From NCBI GenBank assembly GCA_021730935.1, contig JAKFYJ010000018.1, forward strand, positions 1 through 64,000: DNA of 64,000 nucleotides. Direction: 5' to 3'. Positions 9,284 to 16,774 of the stretch are shown here, in pieces (the first letter of the stretch is position 1; every line of letters starts with the position of its first letter). The position numbers were made by a program, and so were the translations under genes. This DNA comes from Elusimicrobiota bacterium. Its GTDB lineage: Bacteria > Elusimicrobiota > Elusimicrobia > 2-02-FULL-39-32. The notes under the pieces are model-generated. The model did no database searches, had not been told where the DNA came from, and worked only from the letters and a program-made list of their open reading frames with translations.

Positions 9284-9690
9284 GCTTTCTCCGGATTGAT
9301 GATCAAAATCGACGCCGCTTCAACGGACTCCGCGATCCAATAGGCCTCAATCTCAGCGCGCGGCGTTTCGTCAGGAAATTCGTTCAGGCGCCGCAGGATC
9401 GACAAATCTGTCAGCCCGCCATAAGAATATACAAAAAGTTGAGGCTCTGTGAAAAAATGTTCGCGGCCTTTTGCTTTGAGAAACGAACAGAGGCTGTCGT
9501 CGTTGCCGCAGAAAGCCGTTTTTTTATCGTCGAGCACGACTTTCGTCTTCATCACGCCGGAAAGCTTGCTCAGCTCATAAAGGACCGGATCCACTTTGTC
9601 TTCCCATTCAATGATCGAATGGGAGCGGACTTCGGAATACCGTTTGACCTGATTTTTTAGGGACGGAAAAGAGTCGAGGAGTTTAGGCAA
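9280..9690 (-). CDS. Conserved-looking protein of unknown function in the ndk-thiO operon
   Basis: A 136-residue soluble protein with no signal peptide or membrane segment. I do not recognise the family. It has a mixed alpha/beta look and ends in a hydrophobic strand (AASILIINPEKA). It starts 6 nt after ndk stops and is translationally coupled to thiO by a 4-bp ATGA overlap, so it is almost certainly expressed; nothing in it points to a reaction. Confidence 0.65.
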   Translation of the reverse strand: MPKLLDSFPSLKNQVKRYSEVRSHSIIEWEDKVDPVLYELSKLSGVMKTKVVLDDKKTAFCGNDDSLCSFLKAKGREHFFTEPQLFVYSYGGLTDLSILRRLNEFPDETPRAEIEAYWIAESVEAASILIINPEKA

Positions 9691-9696
9691 TCCGCG

Positions 9697-10257
9697 TCAT
9701 GCCCACTCAAGGGAATGGACATTTTTCTTGGTGACCTGGACCGTGGGATAAAGAGGCACCACGATCTCCTCAGGCTTGAACCAAAGCTTGATCTCGCGCT
9801 CGGACTCTTTTTCGTCGGAGGACGCGTGGATGACGTTTTCATAAACGCCCTTGGTGGTGATGCGTCCGTAAGCTCCGCGGATGCTGGTGGGATCCGCCTC
9901 TTCAGGGTTGGTGGAGCCGGCGATATATCTCACATGCTCGATCGCGTTCGGACCCTGATAAACGAGCGCCATCACGCGTTCGCAGTTGTGATATTTTCCC
10001 TGGATGTAAACGATCAGGTCTTCAAAAAAAGGTTTGTCCGCGAGCTGTTTATAATGCTCTTTGGCGAGCTCGGGCGAAACTTTCACGACTTTGGAGGCGA
10101 TGATCACGAGCCGCGCTTCCGAAAGTTTGGTGAGGATGTTGCCCGTGAGAGACTTCTTGAGGCCGTCCGGCTTGATCAAAACGAGCGTAGACTGCACCTT
10201 CTCTTTCACTTTTCCGCGTTCCTTGAGAATTTCTTTTACTTTATTTTCATTTGTCAT
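9697..10257 (-). CDS. ndk: Nucleoside diphosphate kinase, long form
   Basis: NDK transfers the gamma phosphate from ATP to NDPs through a phosphohistidine, here in NVIHASSD. The substrate-binding RGAYGR-like loop (IRGAYGRITTKG) is present. At 186 residues it is longer than the usual ~140, with an N-terminal charged helix and an acidic/hydrophobic C-terminal tail (KPEEIVVPLYPTVQV). The ORF track begins at 10269, but that ATG is part of the TAAAATG -10 box; I start at the next ATG, 10 nt after the -10, which implies a leaderless or near-leaderless mRNA. First gene of ndk-unknown-thiO. Confidence 0.9.
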   Translation of the reverse strand: MTNENKVKEILKERGKVKEKVQSTLVLIKPDGLKKSLTGNILTKLSEARLVIIASKVVKVSPELAKEHYKQLADKPFFEDLIVYIQGKYHNCERVMALVYQGPNAIEHVRYIAGSTNPEEADPTSIRGAYGRITTKGVYENVIHASSDEKESEREIKLWFKPEEIVVPLYPTVQVTKKNVHSLEWA

Positions 10258-10267
10258 AGGACGGACC

Positions 10268-10296
10268 ATTTTATTTTAAAAGAACTTTTTTGTCAA
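10268..10296 (-). promoter_or_regulatory. ndk promoter
   Basis: TTGACA (10296-10291), 17-nt spacer, TAAAAT (10273-10268) on the minus strand. The -10 box overlaps the upstream ATG of the ORF track, which shows that the real start is the ATG at 10257. Confidence 0.7.
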
Positions 10297-10328
10297 ATTT
10301 TGTAAAATAAGCCGAAAGATTTTCAAAA

Positions 10329-10400
10329 CGGGGCATGGCGAAGTGGCATCGCGCTCGGTTCGGGACCGAGAGGCCGTGGGTTCAAATCCCACTGCCCCGA
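10329..10400 (+). tRNA. tRNA-Pro (anticodon CGG)
   Basis: The acceptor stem CGGGGCA pairs with TGCCCCG (10393-10399), discriminator A at 10400. The anticodon stem CTCGG/CCGAG encloses the loop TTCGGGA, giving anticodon CGG. The T arm is GTGGG-TTCAAAT-CCCAC. CCA is not encoded. It is divergent from ndk. Confidence 0.95.
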
Positions 10401-10542
10401 AACAGTTTCATTATCAACACAAGGATTTGAAGCGAGTGAGCGCCGAGCAAGTGCGAGGAAAAGGCCGCTGGCCGGAAGCGAACGAGGGGAGGCTACGCAG
10501 CGAGCCCTGCGAGCGTAGTGGCCAAATCCCACTGCCCCGAAA
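10383..10542 (+). repeat. Direct repeat of the tRNA-Pro 3' end flanking a GC-rich spacer
   Basis: The last 18 nt of the tRNA plus two bases (10383-10402) are repeated exactly at 10523-10542, 140 bp downstream, and the second copy is preceded by a damaged T-arm (GTGGCC in place of GTGGGTTC). The intervening ~120 bp is GC-rich and holds no gene. The arrangement resembles the two attachment sites left after a tRNA-targeted element, or a decayed second tRNA copy. Confidence 0.7.
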
Positions 10543-10561
10543 ATTTTATTCTCCCATATCC

Positions 10562-11443
10562 ATGAAAGCAACTCTCGTTACTCTCACCCTGCTCATAAGC
10601 GCATCGTGTTATGCCGCTCCCGCGGCAATTCAACCTTCAATTAAAACCTGGGAAGAAGGAGCGGCCCTCGTCATGGGGCAGGTCATAGAAAATAATCACG
10701 GCTGTGAGACCGATGGAGTCTGTTATTTAATCTTGCGGATTGATAATAAAGAAGTGCGGGTATATTACAATCTGGGCGAAGGGGAACGATGCTTCAATGA
10801 TCAATCCAAACTCGCTTGGCACATAAATAAAGGAGATTGGATAAAAGCCTTTGGCGATTACACGCTAAGAAAAGATATTTATTTTGTTTCCGCATGTTCG
10901 TCCCCCCGATACTTCATCCGCAGAGCAGACGATGGCACGCCTCTTGAACCCGTCACTGAACGGTTTTTACAAGAAGTCGCAAAACGGAAAACTGATATTG
11001 CAAAAAAGCAATTTGAAGAAACAAAACAAAGCGGAGCCTGGAAGACGCATGCGAACAAACAACTTGGATATGAGTTCAGATATCCCGCGACTTGGTCAGA
11101 ACCGGACAGGATGATGGGAGATGAAGTTTTCTCAATCTATTATCAGGACCATTCGCTTAAAAATGGTTATGCGGCAAGCTTAACCCTTGGTTTCATTTCC
11201 GAAGCTCAGATTGCGCTGATGGGAATAGATTTTTGCGATGCCAACCCCGACGACAAACGCTGCGAGAGAAAGAAAATCGGCAATGTTTCGGCGGCAATAG
11301 ATTGGGGAGACAATGATAAATTTGCGTTCGCAAAGATCCCGCGTCCGGCAGGAGGTTTTGTCACTTTCACTCTGAAACCGAACACATCGAAAGCAAAATC
11401 ACTTTTTATTCCTATCCTCGAAACATTTAAATTTCTAAATTAA
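10562..11443 (+). CDS. Secreted protein of unknown function
   Basis: The ORF track extends back through the tRNA (its translation VGSNPTAPK is a well-known tRNA artefact); I start at the ATG at 10562, which opens a clean signal peptide (MKATLVTLTLLISASCYAAPA). The mature protein has a Cys-containing N-terminal half and a C-terminal domain beginning LGYEFRYPATWSEP, the pattern of PsbP-like secreted domains seen in many bacterial exported proteins. Six or more cysteines could form disulfides. It is followed 3 nt later by a secreted or anchored hydrolase gene. Confidence 0.72.
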   Translation: MKATLVTLTLLISASCYAAPAAIQPSIKTWEEGAALVMGQVIENNHGCETDGVCYLILRIDNKEVRVYYNLGEGERCFNDQSKLAWHINKGDWIKAFGDYTLRKDIYFVSACSSPRYFIRRADDGTPLEPVTERFLQEVAKRKTDIAKKQFEETKQSGAWKTHANKQLGYEFRYPATWSEPDRMMGDEVFSIYYQDHSLKNGYAASLTLGFISEAQIALMGIDFCDANPDDKRCERKKIGNVSAAIDWGDNDKFAFAKIPRPAGGFVTFTLKPNTSKAKSLFIPILETFKFLN

Positions 11444-11446
11444 AAT

Positions 11447-12370
11447 ATGAAAAAGTTGGCCCTATTTTCATTCATTTTTATTTTTGCGGGCATAGCCGGA
11501 CTTGCGGCATTGGGGTTTGCATATCGTCCCTCCGACGGAATCCCCGATGGCCTCAAAGGCAGGATTGTCATGATCAACGGCAACCCCATGCGCATATATC
11601 AGAAAGGCGTCGGCAATGATATCCTCATGATCCACGGCGTTCCCGGAGCGCTCGAAGACTGGGACCCTGTGATCGAGGATCTCGCCAAAGATTTTCGCGT
11701 GACGGTTTATGATCGGCAGGGTTATGGCTATAGCGCGCGCGGAGGCACGAAATATAATTTGGAATCGAACGCGCAGACGGCTCTTGCGATCATCCGCGAG
11801 CTGGATTTAAAAAACACCGTCGTGGTCGGGCATTCGTATGGCTCAGCCACTTCTCTTGCCCTTGCGATCCAAAACCCTCCAGAGGTCAGGGCCTTTGTGC
11901 TTTGCGCCAGCCCCGGATATCCCGAAGTTCACCCGACTTTTTGGGATTATATTTTGTCCGTGCCCTATTTCGGAGAAGGCATGATGCGCCTGCTCTCGCG
12001 CTCCGTGGGCCCGCAACTCGTGGAGGCCGGAATCAAATCGGGTTTTGATCCGAACCAAAATCTCATCCCCGAAGGGTTCATCGCGCTTCGTGAAATGATG
12101 TGGCTGAGGCCTCAGGTGATGACGACGCGGGCCAGAGAATATACGCGGCTGGAAAAGGATTTGGCCAGAATTTCGCCGCATTATAAGGATATAAAGAAAA
12201 AAGTTTATCTGGTTCAGGGCAAATCGGACGAGATCACGAAGGCGGCCTGGAAACTTCACGAAGATATCCCCGGCTCAGAGCTGACCGAGTTTGAAGGCGC
12301 GGGACATTTCGTGCAGTTCGCTCATCCCAGGGAAACGGCGGCAGTGATCCGGCGGGCCGGAAAAATATAA
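11447..12370 (+). CDS. Membrane-anchored alpha/beta hydrolase
   Basis: A 307-residue alpha/beta hydrolase with an N-terminal hydrophobic helix (signal or anchor) so it probably acts outside the inner membrane. The oxyanion HG is in MIHGVPG, the nucleophile Ser in GHSYG near residue 128, the acid in QGKSDEIT and the His in GAGHFVQF. The order and spacing match esterase, epoxide hydrolase and haloalkane dehalogenase relatives; the substrate cannot be told. It starts 3 nt after the previous secreted protein and is followed by the promoter of the cold-shock gene. Confidence 0.85.
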   Translation: MKKLALFSFIFIFAGIAGLAALGFAYRPSDGIPDGLKGRIVMINGNPMRIYQKGVGNDILMIHGVPGALEDWDPVIEDLAKDFRVTVYDRQGYGYSARGGTKYNLESNAQTALAIIRELDLKNTVVVGHSYGSATSLALAIQNPPEVRAFVLCASPGYPEVHPTFWDYILSVPYFGEGMMRLLSRSVGPQLVEAGIKSGFDPNQNLIPEGFIALREMMWLRPQVMTTRAREYTRLEKDLARISPHYKDIKKKVYLVQGKSDEITKAAWKLHEDIPGSELTEFEGAGHFVQFAHPRETAAVIRRAGKI

Positions 12371-12378
12371 AATAAACC

Positions 12379-12407
12379 TTGAAATCCCGGGGAGCGTCTG
12401 GTATAAT
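12379..12407 (+). promoter_or_regulatory. Promoter of the first cold-shock gene
   Basis: TTGAAA (12379-12384), 17-nt spacer, perfect TATAAT (12402-12407). Transcription from about 12414 would give a 5' leader of roughly 147 nt, long like that of E. coli cspA. Confidence 0.75.
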
Positions 12408-12459
12408 CATAACCAGTAAGATGAAGTGTCAGGGTAGAGCATAGTTTAAGAGTTAACTT

Positions 12460-12495
12460 CGCGTCCCCCTTTATCGGGTGGCCGCGATTTTTTTT
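12460..12495 (+). promoter_or_regulatory. Terminator-like hairpin inside the cold-shock leader
   Basis: Between promoter and gene, CGCG pairs with CGCG and CC-CCC with GGG(T)GG (9 pairs, one mismatch, one bulged T, 6-nt loop TTTATC), followed one base later by eight T residues. This is the form of an intrinsic terminator, placed about 80 nt into the transcript and 65 nt before the start codon. It could be an attenuator or could end a short separate RNA. Confidence 0.55.
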
Positions 12496-12560
12496 GTTTA
12501 GCGTGCGCGAACTCTCTTCACACAGAACTTACTAATTCATAAAAAAGAGGTAATAAACAC

Positions 12561-12764
12561 ATGAAGGGAAGAGTTAAGTGGTTCAACGATCAGAAAGGTT
12601 ACGGATTCATCACTCCTGAGGATGGTTCTCCAGACGTATTCGTCCATCACTCCGGGATCCAGATTCAGGGCTTCAAAACCCTGGCTGAAAACCAGATGGT
12701 CGAGTTTGACACGGTTTCTTCGGACAAAGGTCCCAAGGCCGCCAACGTCAAACCCTTGAGCTAA
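12561..12764 (+). CDS. Cold-shock domain protein
   Basis: A 67-residue single cold-shock domain. The RNA-binding motifs RNP1 (KGYGFI) and RNP2 (VFVHH) are intact. Such proteins melt RNA secondary structure at low temperature. The start is supported by AAGAGG about 10 nt upstream. It is transcribed alone from the promoter at 12379 and closed by a strong terminator. A close paralogue lies at 57842. Confidence 0.95.
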   Translation: MKGRVKWFNDQKGYGFITPEDGSPDVFVHHSGIQIQGFKTLAENQMVEFDTVSSDKGPKAANVKPLS

Positions 12765-12786
12765 TTCGCGCAAACGCGCAATTTAG

Positions 12787-12826
12787 AGAAACCCCGTTCG
12801 CCGAAAGGTGGACGGGGTTTCTTGTT
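12787..12826 (+). terminator. Intrinsic terminator of the first cold-shock gene
   Basis: CCCCGTTCGCC and GGTGGACGGGG form an 11-bp stem capped by a GAAA tetraloop, flanked by GAAA/TTTC and followed by TTGTTTT. Confidence 0.85.
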
Positions 12827-12839
12827 TTATGGGAGATTC

Positions 12840-13373
12840 TTAAATATCCTTATCCTTGACCGCTTTATCGGGCTTGGAACGCCTTTGAGAAACGATAATT
12901 TTATGAAGCGCAAATCGTATGGGGTGAGGAAGTTTGAGATTCAACCCATCGGATTCGATCTCGATTGTGTCTTCGGTAATGAAATTGAGAAACCGCAAGC
13001 TCTGGGCATTGATCGAAAGCTGTGGGATTTTTATGGGTTCGTCGGTGCCTTTGCCCTTTTCGGGGACCAGGAATTCAACGATCAACAGCGGATGTTCCAG
13101 ACGAATGTATCCTTTTGAACCTTTGAAGCCGACGATAAATCCAAGGTCCTTGAGCAGTTCTGGGATATCAGTTTTTCCCCGTATTTTAGAGGGAGAAGCA
13201 ATAAGAAAATCTATGTCTCTTGTTTTTAAAGCGGGCAGGTGAGCGTCATCAGTAAAATATTCTTTATAAAACGGAAGGCACCAACTGCCGATTAAAATCA
13301 GCTGATTGAGAACGCCGGCCGCGTTTAACCTTTTTAAGACCTCGAGGCAAAGATCATATTGACTCTTTTCCAC
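12840..13373 (-). CDS. Nucleotidyltransferase-fold protein, GSU2403-like
   Basis: A 177-residue protein. LILIGSWCLPFYKEYF with the downstream TRDIDFLIA fits the G-S and DxD signatures of the nucleotidyltransferase fold in the NTP_transf_8 (GSU2403) family. Members are often paired with a small partner and have been considered toxin-antitoxin or phage-defence like, but activity is unproved. It overlaps the 3' end of the 105-residue partner gene by 20 bp and shares its operator-rich promoter. The GC content is clearly lower than that of neighbours, suggesting transfer. Confidence 0.68.
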   Translation of the reverse strand: MEKSQYDLCLEVLKRLNAAGVLNQLILIGSWCLPFYKEYFTDDAHLPALKTRDIDFLIASPSKIRGKTDIPELLKDLGFIVGFKGSKGYIRLEHPLLIVEFLVPEKGKGTDEPIKIPQLSINAQSLRFLNFITEDTIEIESDGLNLKLPHPIRFALHKIIVSQRRSKPDKAVKDKDI

Positions 13374-13671
13374 GCAAACTGCTCCTTAAGAATTTGACCT
13401 GCCTTTTTACCTGGGACAAAAGCTTTCTGTATTTCGCTCTGAATATTTTGGCTTTGCCATACTTCTCAAGATCTTCTTTCGAAGCCTGCCCTTTGTATAT
13501 GAATTTGACCTTGCCGTTGTCTCTCATAACCACATAATAATATTCGTGGCCTTTTATTCGCTTTTTAACGAGGCTGCCTTTCGGCAATTTCGATAACTCC
13601 CGTTCGTAATCCTTTTGAAGATGAAGAGAGTTATCTAACTCCTCTTTCAGAACGCCTTTTATTGGCCCCAC
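13354..13671 (-). CDS. Small partner protein of the nucleotidyltransferase
   Basis: A basic 105-residue protein with LPKGSLVKKRIKGHEYYYVV followed by a lysine- and arginine-rich helical C-terminus. The ORF track starts at a TTG at 13698 inside an operator repeat; the GTG at 13671 is preferred because GAGGAG sits 6 nt upstream of it and the -10 box lies 37 nt upstream. The GSL...YYY pattern occurs in small proteins encoded beside nucleotidyltransferases. It may be the antitoxin-like or DNA-binding partner; that is inference from position and charge. Confidence 0.62.
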   Translation of the reverse strand: MGPIKGVLKEELDNSLHLQKDYERELSKLPKGSLVKKRIKGHEYYYVVMRDNGKVKFIYKGQASKEDLEKYGKAKIFRAKYRKLLSQVKRQVKFLRSSLRGKESI

Positions 13672-13684
13672 TGTTTGCTCCTCA

Positions 13685-13792
13685 TAGTTACCATACAAAA
13701 TATACTATATTATAGTCCGTATGGTAACTATTTTCAAGGGTTGAAACAAGTTACCATACATACTATTTAACTTATATTATTGTATGGTAACT
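13685..13792. repeat. Two phased inverted-repeat pairs, probable operator array
   Basis: Four copies of an 11-bp arm: AGTTACCATAC at 13686-13696 and 13749-13759, and its reverse complement GTATGGTAACT at 13719-13729 and 13782-13792. In each pair the arms are separated by exactly 22 nt, and the two pairs are offset by 63 bp, close to six helical turns. One arm sits in the promoter spacer and one in the leader of the 105-residue gene. Confidence 0.8.
13709..13737 (-). promoter_or_regulatory. Promoter of the nucleotidyltransferase module
   Basis: Minus strand TTGAAA (13737-13732), 17-nt spacer, perfect TATAAT (13714-13709). The spacer contains one operator arm, so a bound protein would occlude RNA polymerase. 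Confidence 0.75.
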
Positions 13793-13803
13793 CTACCCCT
13801 TGA

Positions 13804-14226
13804 TTAACCGATCTTAAGAAAGATGAGACCCGCCATCACGAGGGCGGCGCCCAAGGCTTTGCGGATTGTGAGGGATTCGTGCATGAAGAGGATTCCGACG
13901 ATGAAGGTGATGACGGGATAACTGCCGGCGACCAAAACCATTTTGGAGATTTCCCCCGATTTGAGTGCACGATAAAAGAAAGTTTGGCCCAGGATGCTGG
14001 CCAGGAATCCGCCGCAGATTAAAAATAGGGCAGAACGGAGTTCCACAGATTTGACTTGTTCGGGCTTGACGAAAAAAACGCCAAGAATCACCATGCCGAT
14101 CATGACGCCGATACAGCGATAAAAAAGACCCGCCATGGGTTCGGCTTTGGAAAGTCCCGCCTTCTCGAGCAATGGAGCAAATCCCCACATCGATGCGGCC
14201 AGAACTGCCCACCAGAATGCGGTCAT
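13804..14226 (-). CDS. Single-domain EamA/DMT-family transporter
   Basis: A 140-residue integral membrane protein with about five hydrophobic helices and the EamA-type ending (MHESLTIRKALGAALVMAGLIF). It contains one EamA repeat rather than the usual two, like small DMT transporters that work as dimers. GGAGG 5 nt before the ATG supports the start. The 135-bp inverted-repeat element lies directly upstream, so its promoter must be in or beyond that element. Confidence 0.82.
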   Translation of the reverse strand: MTAFWWAVLAASMWGFAPLLEKAGLSKAEPMAGLFYRCIGVMIGMVILGVFFVKPEQVKSVELRSALFLICGGFLASILGQTFFYRALKSGEISKMVLVAGSYPVITFIVGILFMHESLTIRKALGAALVMAGLIFLKIG

Positions 14227-14238
14227 GCCAGCCTCCAG

Positions 14239-14373
14239 CCAGACCCACAGATGTTTTTCATTTTATCGAAAACACGCTCGCCGAGTGCGGGCTCGCTTGG
14301 ATCTCGCGAAAGCGTATGCCAGTCTTTCGCTCGATACAGTTTTCAATAAAATAAAAAACACCTGTGGGTCTGG
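14239..14373. repeat. 135-bp element with 28-bp near-perfect terminal inverted repeats
   Basis: 14239-14266 begins CCAGACCCACAG and ends CATTTTAT; 14346-14373 is its reverse complement with two mismatches. The similarity continues a few bases inward (GAAAAC). The inner ~70 bp has no ORF of note. Size and symmetry fit a MITE-like non-autonomous element or a large cruciform/hairpin between the helicase and EamA genes. Possible target duplication is at most 3 bp (CAG on both sides). Confidence 0.7.
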
Positions 14374-14409
14374 CAGATTGAGAATTTTGAAACATAGGAG
14401 GAAACGGGA

Positions 14410-15675
14410 TTAACTGTGGCGGTTGCCGGGGCGGTGGTGAGAGCGGGAACCGGAATATCCGTGGCCGCCGTGACCGTGGCCCTGAGGATGAGAGGATTTG
14501 GGCGCGGGGCGGTCATACTGAAAATTGGGAAGCGTCACGCGGGGCAAGGGTTTCTTGATGGTGCGCTCGATGCTCCGGATCATGTCTTCTTCGCTTCTGT
14601 CGACGAGGCTGAATGCGTCGCCTGTGGCGTCGGCTCTGGCGGTGCGTCCGATGCGGTGAACATAATCTTCCGGAGTCATGGGGATGTCATAATTGATGAC
14701 ATGGCTGACATCCGACACATCGATGCCGCGGGCGGCGATGTCTGTTGCGACCAAAACCTGGCTGTGGCCGGCCTTGAAATGTTCAAGGGCCTGTTCCCGC
14801 TGGCTTTGGCTTCTGTCGCCATGGAGGACGGAAACTTTAAATCCTTTCATTTTGAGCGCGCTGGTGAGCTTATCAGCCAAACGCTTGGTCCGGGTGAAAA
14901 CAATGACGGAAGTGGCGTCTGCCGCACGGAGAAGCTCTTCGAGGAGCTCGGTTTTTAAGTGGCGAGGGCAAGGATAAACGGCGTGACGGATGCCTGCGGC
15001 CACTCCCGAGCGCTGTCCAATCTGAATGGTGACGGGATCGGTGAGCATTTCGTGAACGAGCTTTTGAATCTCGGGCGGAAGCGTCGCTGAGAAAACAAGG
15101 TTTTGCCTTTTGGGAGGCAATAGACTGATGATCCGTTTGATGTCCGGCAAGAATCCCATGTCCAGCATGCGGTCCACTTCATCCAACACTAAAATCTGCA
15201 GATCGCGGAAATCGATGCGTCCGCTCCACACATGGTCCAGAAGCCGGCCCGGAGTGGCGGAGATGATATCCAAACCTTTCATGAGAGCGGCAATCTGAGG
15301 GTGCATGGCCACGCCGCCATAAATCGCGGTGCCTTTTAAGGGAACATGTTTAGACAAAGAGTTTAAATGCTCGATGGACTGAGCGGCGATTTCACGGGTC
15401 GGAGACAAAATCAGGGCGCGGACATTGCGGGTTTTGCCGGATTCGAGCAGGCGGTGAAGGATCGGCAGAACGAAAGCGGCGGTTTTGCCTGTGCCTGTTT
15501 GAGCGCATCCAATCACATTGCGGCCCGCCATGATGGGAGGGATCGCTTTGGCCTGGATCGGAGTGGGGCGGATAAAACCTAAATCGTGAATCCCTTTCAG
15601 GATCTTGGGGTCGAGCCCCAACGTTTCAAATGTTATGCCTTCGTTTTCGCCTTCAACGGCAATGGGATGAGTCAT
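14410..15675 (-). CDS. DEAD-box RNA helicase, RhlE-like
   Basis: A 421-residue ATP-dependent RNA helicase. Visible motifs in order: Q motif (FIRPTPIQAKAIP), Walker A AQTGTGKT, PTREIAAQ, motif II DEVD (not DEAD), SAT in VFSATLPPE, then the second RecA domain with VFTRTK, ATDIAARGID and HRIGRTARA. The C-terminal tail is Gly/His/Ser/Arg-rich (HGHGGHGYSGSRSHHR) and probably binds RNA. It acts in ribosome or RNA remodelling, often in the cold. A TACAAT box lies 10 nt before the ATG without a ribosome binding site; the start is only 18 nt from the divergent gene. Confidence 0.92.
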   Translation of the reverse strand: MTHPIAVEGENEGITFETLGLDPKILKGIHDLGFIRPTPIQAKAIPPIMAGRNVIGCAQTGTGKTAAFVLPILHRLLESGKTRNVRALILSPTREIAAQSIEHLNSLSKHVPLKGTAIYGGVAMHPQIAALMKGLDIISATPGRLLDHVWSGRIDFRDLQILVLDEVDRMLDMGFLPDIKRIISLLPPKRQNLVFSATLPPEIQKLVHEMLTDPVTIQIGQRSGVAAGIRHAVYPCPRHLKTELLEELLRAADATSVIVFTRTKRLADKLTSALKMKGFKVSVLHGDRSQSQREQALEHFKAGHSQVLVATDIAARGIDVSDVSHVINYDIPMTPEDYVHRIGRTARADATGDAFSLVDRSEEDMIRSIERTIKKPLPRVTLPNFQYDRPAPKSSHPQGHGHGGHGYSGSRSHHRPGNRHS

Positions 15676-15693
15676 TGAGGGATTTATTGTATC

Positions 15694-16773
15694 ATGTTAT
15701 CGATGAAAACCGAAGTAATACTTTTATTTCCTTTTGACTTGGGCCTCGAGCTCGACTTTTCCAAACGCCAAATTAAAGAGATCGTGCACTCGGTTTCCGT
15801 CGAAGAATTGTCCGAGATGGCGTTTGAAGAACGCGCCTTTGACGATGTCAGAGCGGAGTTCAGGTTATACCGTTTCGGCGTGGGCATGATCCGCGTGGGG
15901 TTCACCATTGACGACACTCCTGACGGTTTGGCCGCCATCGCCTGCCAGGCGGAAAGTCTCAATATCGGCGGAGATCCCATTCTTTTGTGGTGCCAAAACA
16001 GAGTGCAGGAACTCATCGACAAAGCACAGGAATTTGCAACGCACCGCTATGACCAGAGGCTCCTTGAGACGGAAATTTTCCCCGTTTTTATTTTCGGGCA
16101 GAAAGACGTCAAGAAATCCGACCATTTCATCCGCGAGCATTATAAAGCGCTTTACGGCATCGCGGCAGGTGAAGCGCAGTTCGACCGCCTCTCGGATTTC
16201 GTGTTTCAGCGCGACCCTCTCGCCAATTTCGGATATTACGAAAACGAACTCATCCTGGTGAAACGCTTCGGCGCCGCCATTTCCTCGTCGGAGTCCGGGA
16301 CGGTTTTGGATTTAATTTCTTTGATTTATGCGCAATATTGGAGCCTGAAAGCCTATGACTTTGTGCTGAACGCGGAAGTGGACGGCGCCCAGAAACTGCT
16401 GCAAGACCTGCCTCCTTATTATAAATTTTGGCAAATTCCCTCAAAGTACCAGACCTTTTCGAAAGAGGCGATTGATTTCGGGAAAGACAAACTTTCCATC
16501 GTGGAATCGCTCTATAGCGTCTCGACCAACCTTCCTGCCGTCGAGAACGACTGGCATTTGCGGATGATTTATAACAGCCTCACGAAAGTTTTCAACACGG
16601 AAGAAATGTATAAGACCATCGAGATCAAGCTGGACCGCATCGAGGAATCCTATAATGAAGCGCGCGAATTTTTGTCCACAAACTTTTTCATCCTCCTCGA
16701 TTTCGTTTTCTTCGCCTGGCTCATCTGGGGCGTGATCGACACCTTCCTCCTGCTGGCCATCGCAAAAAAATAA
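15694..16773 (+). CDS. Membrane-anchored protein, RMD1/DUF155-like architecture
   Basis: A 359-residue protein, largely soluble, with a long charged helical region and a single C-terminal hydrophobic hairpin ([26 protein letters not shown]). The tandem [19 protein letters not shown] helix just before the membrane segment resembles RMD1/YagE (DUF155) proteins; I am not certain of the family. A second ATG at 15703 is also possible. It is followed after one base by cstA, so the two are probably co-expressed. Confidence 0.6.
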   Translation: MLSMKTEVILLFPFDLGLELDFSKRQIKEIVHSVSVEELSEMAFEERAFDDVRAEFRLYRFGVGMIRVGFTIDDTPDGLAAIACQAESLNIGGDPILLWCQNRVQELIDKAQEFATHRYDQRLLETEIFPVFIFGQKDVKKSDHFIREHYKALYGIAAGEAQFDRLSDFVFQRDPLANFGYYENELILVKRFGAAISSSESGTVLDLISLIYAQYWSLKAYDFVLNAEVDGAQKLLQDLPPYYKFWQIPSKYQTFSKEAIDFGKDKLSIVESLYSVSTNLPAVENDWHLRMIYNSLTKVFNTEEMYKTIEIKLDRIEESYNEAREFLSTNFFILLDFVFFAWLIWGVIDTFLLLAIAKK

Positions 16774-16774
16774 A

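Noticed and set aside
9284-9700. TPP riboswitch for thiO
   Set aside because: thiO is translationally coupled to upstream genes and no TPP aptamer sequence was seen; ndk carries the operon promoter.
10323-10571. 82-residue minus-strand ORF and the N-terminal extension of the 10343 ORF
   Set aside because: Both are translations of the tRNA-Pro and its partial duplicate (the familiar GSNPTAP-type artefacts).
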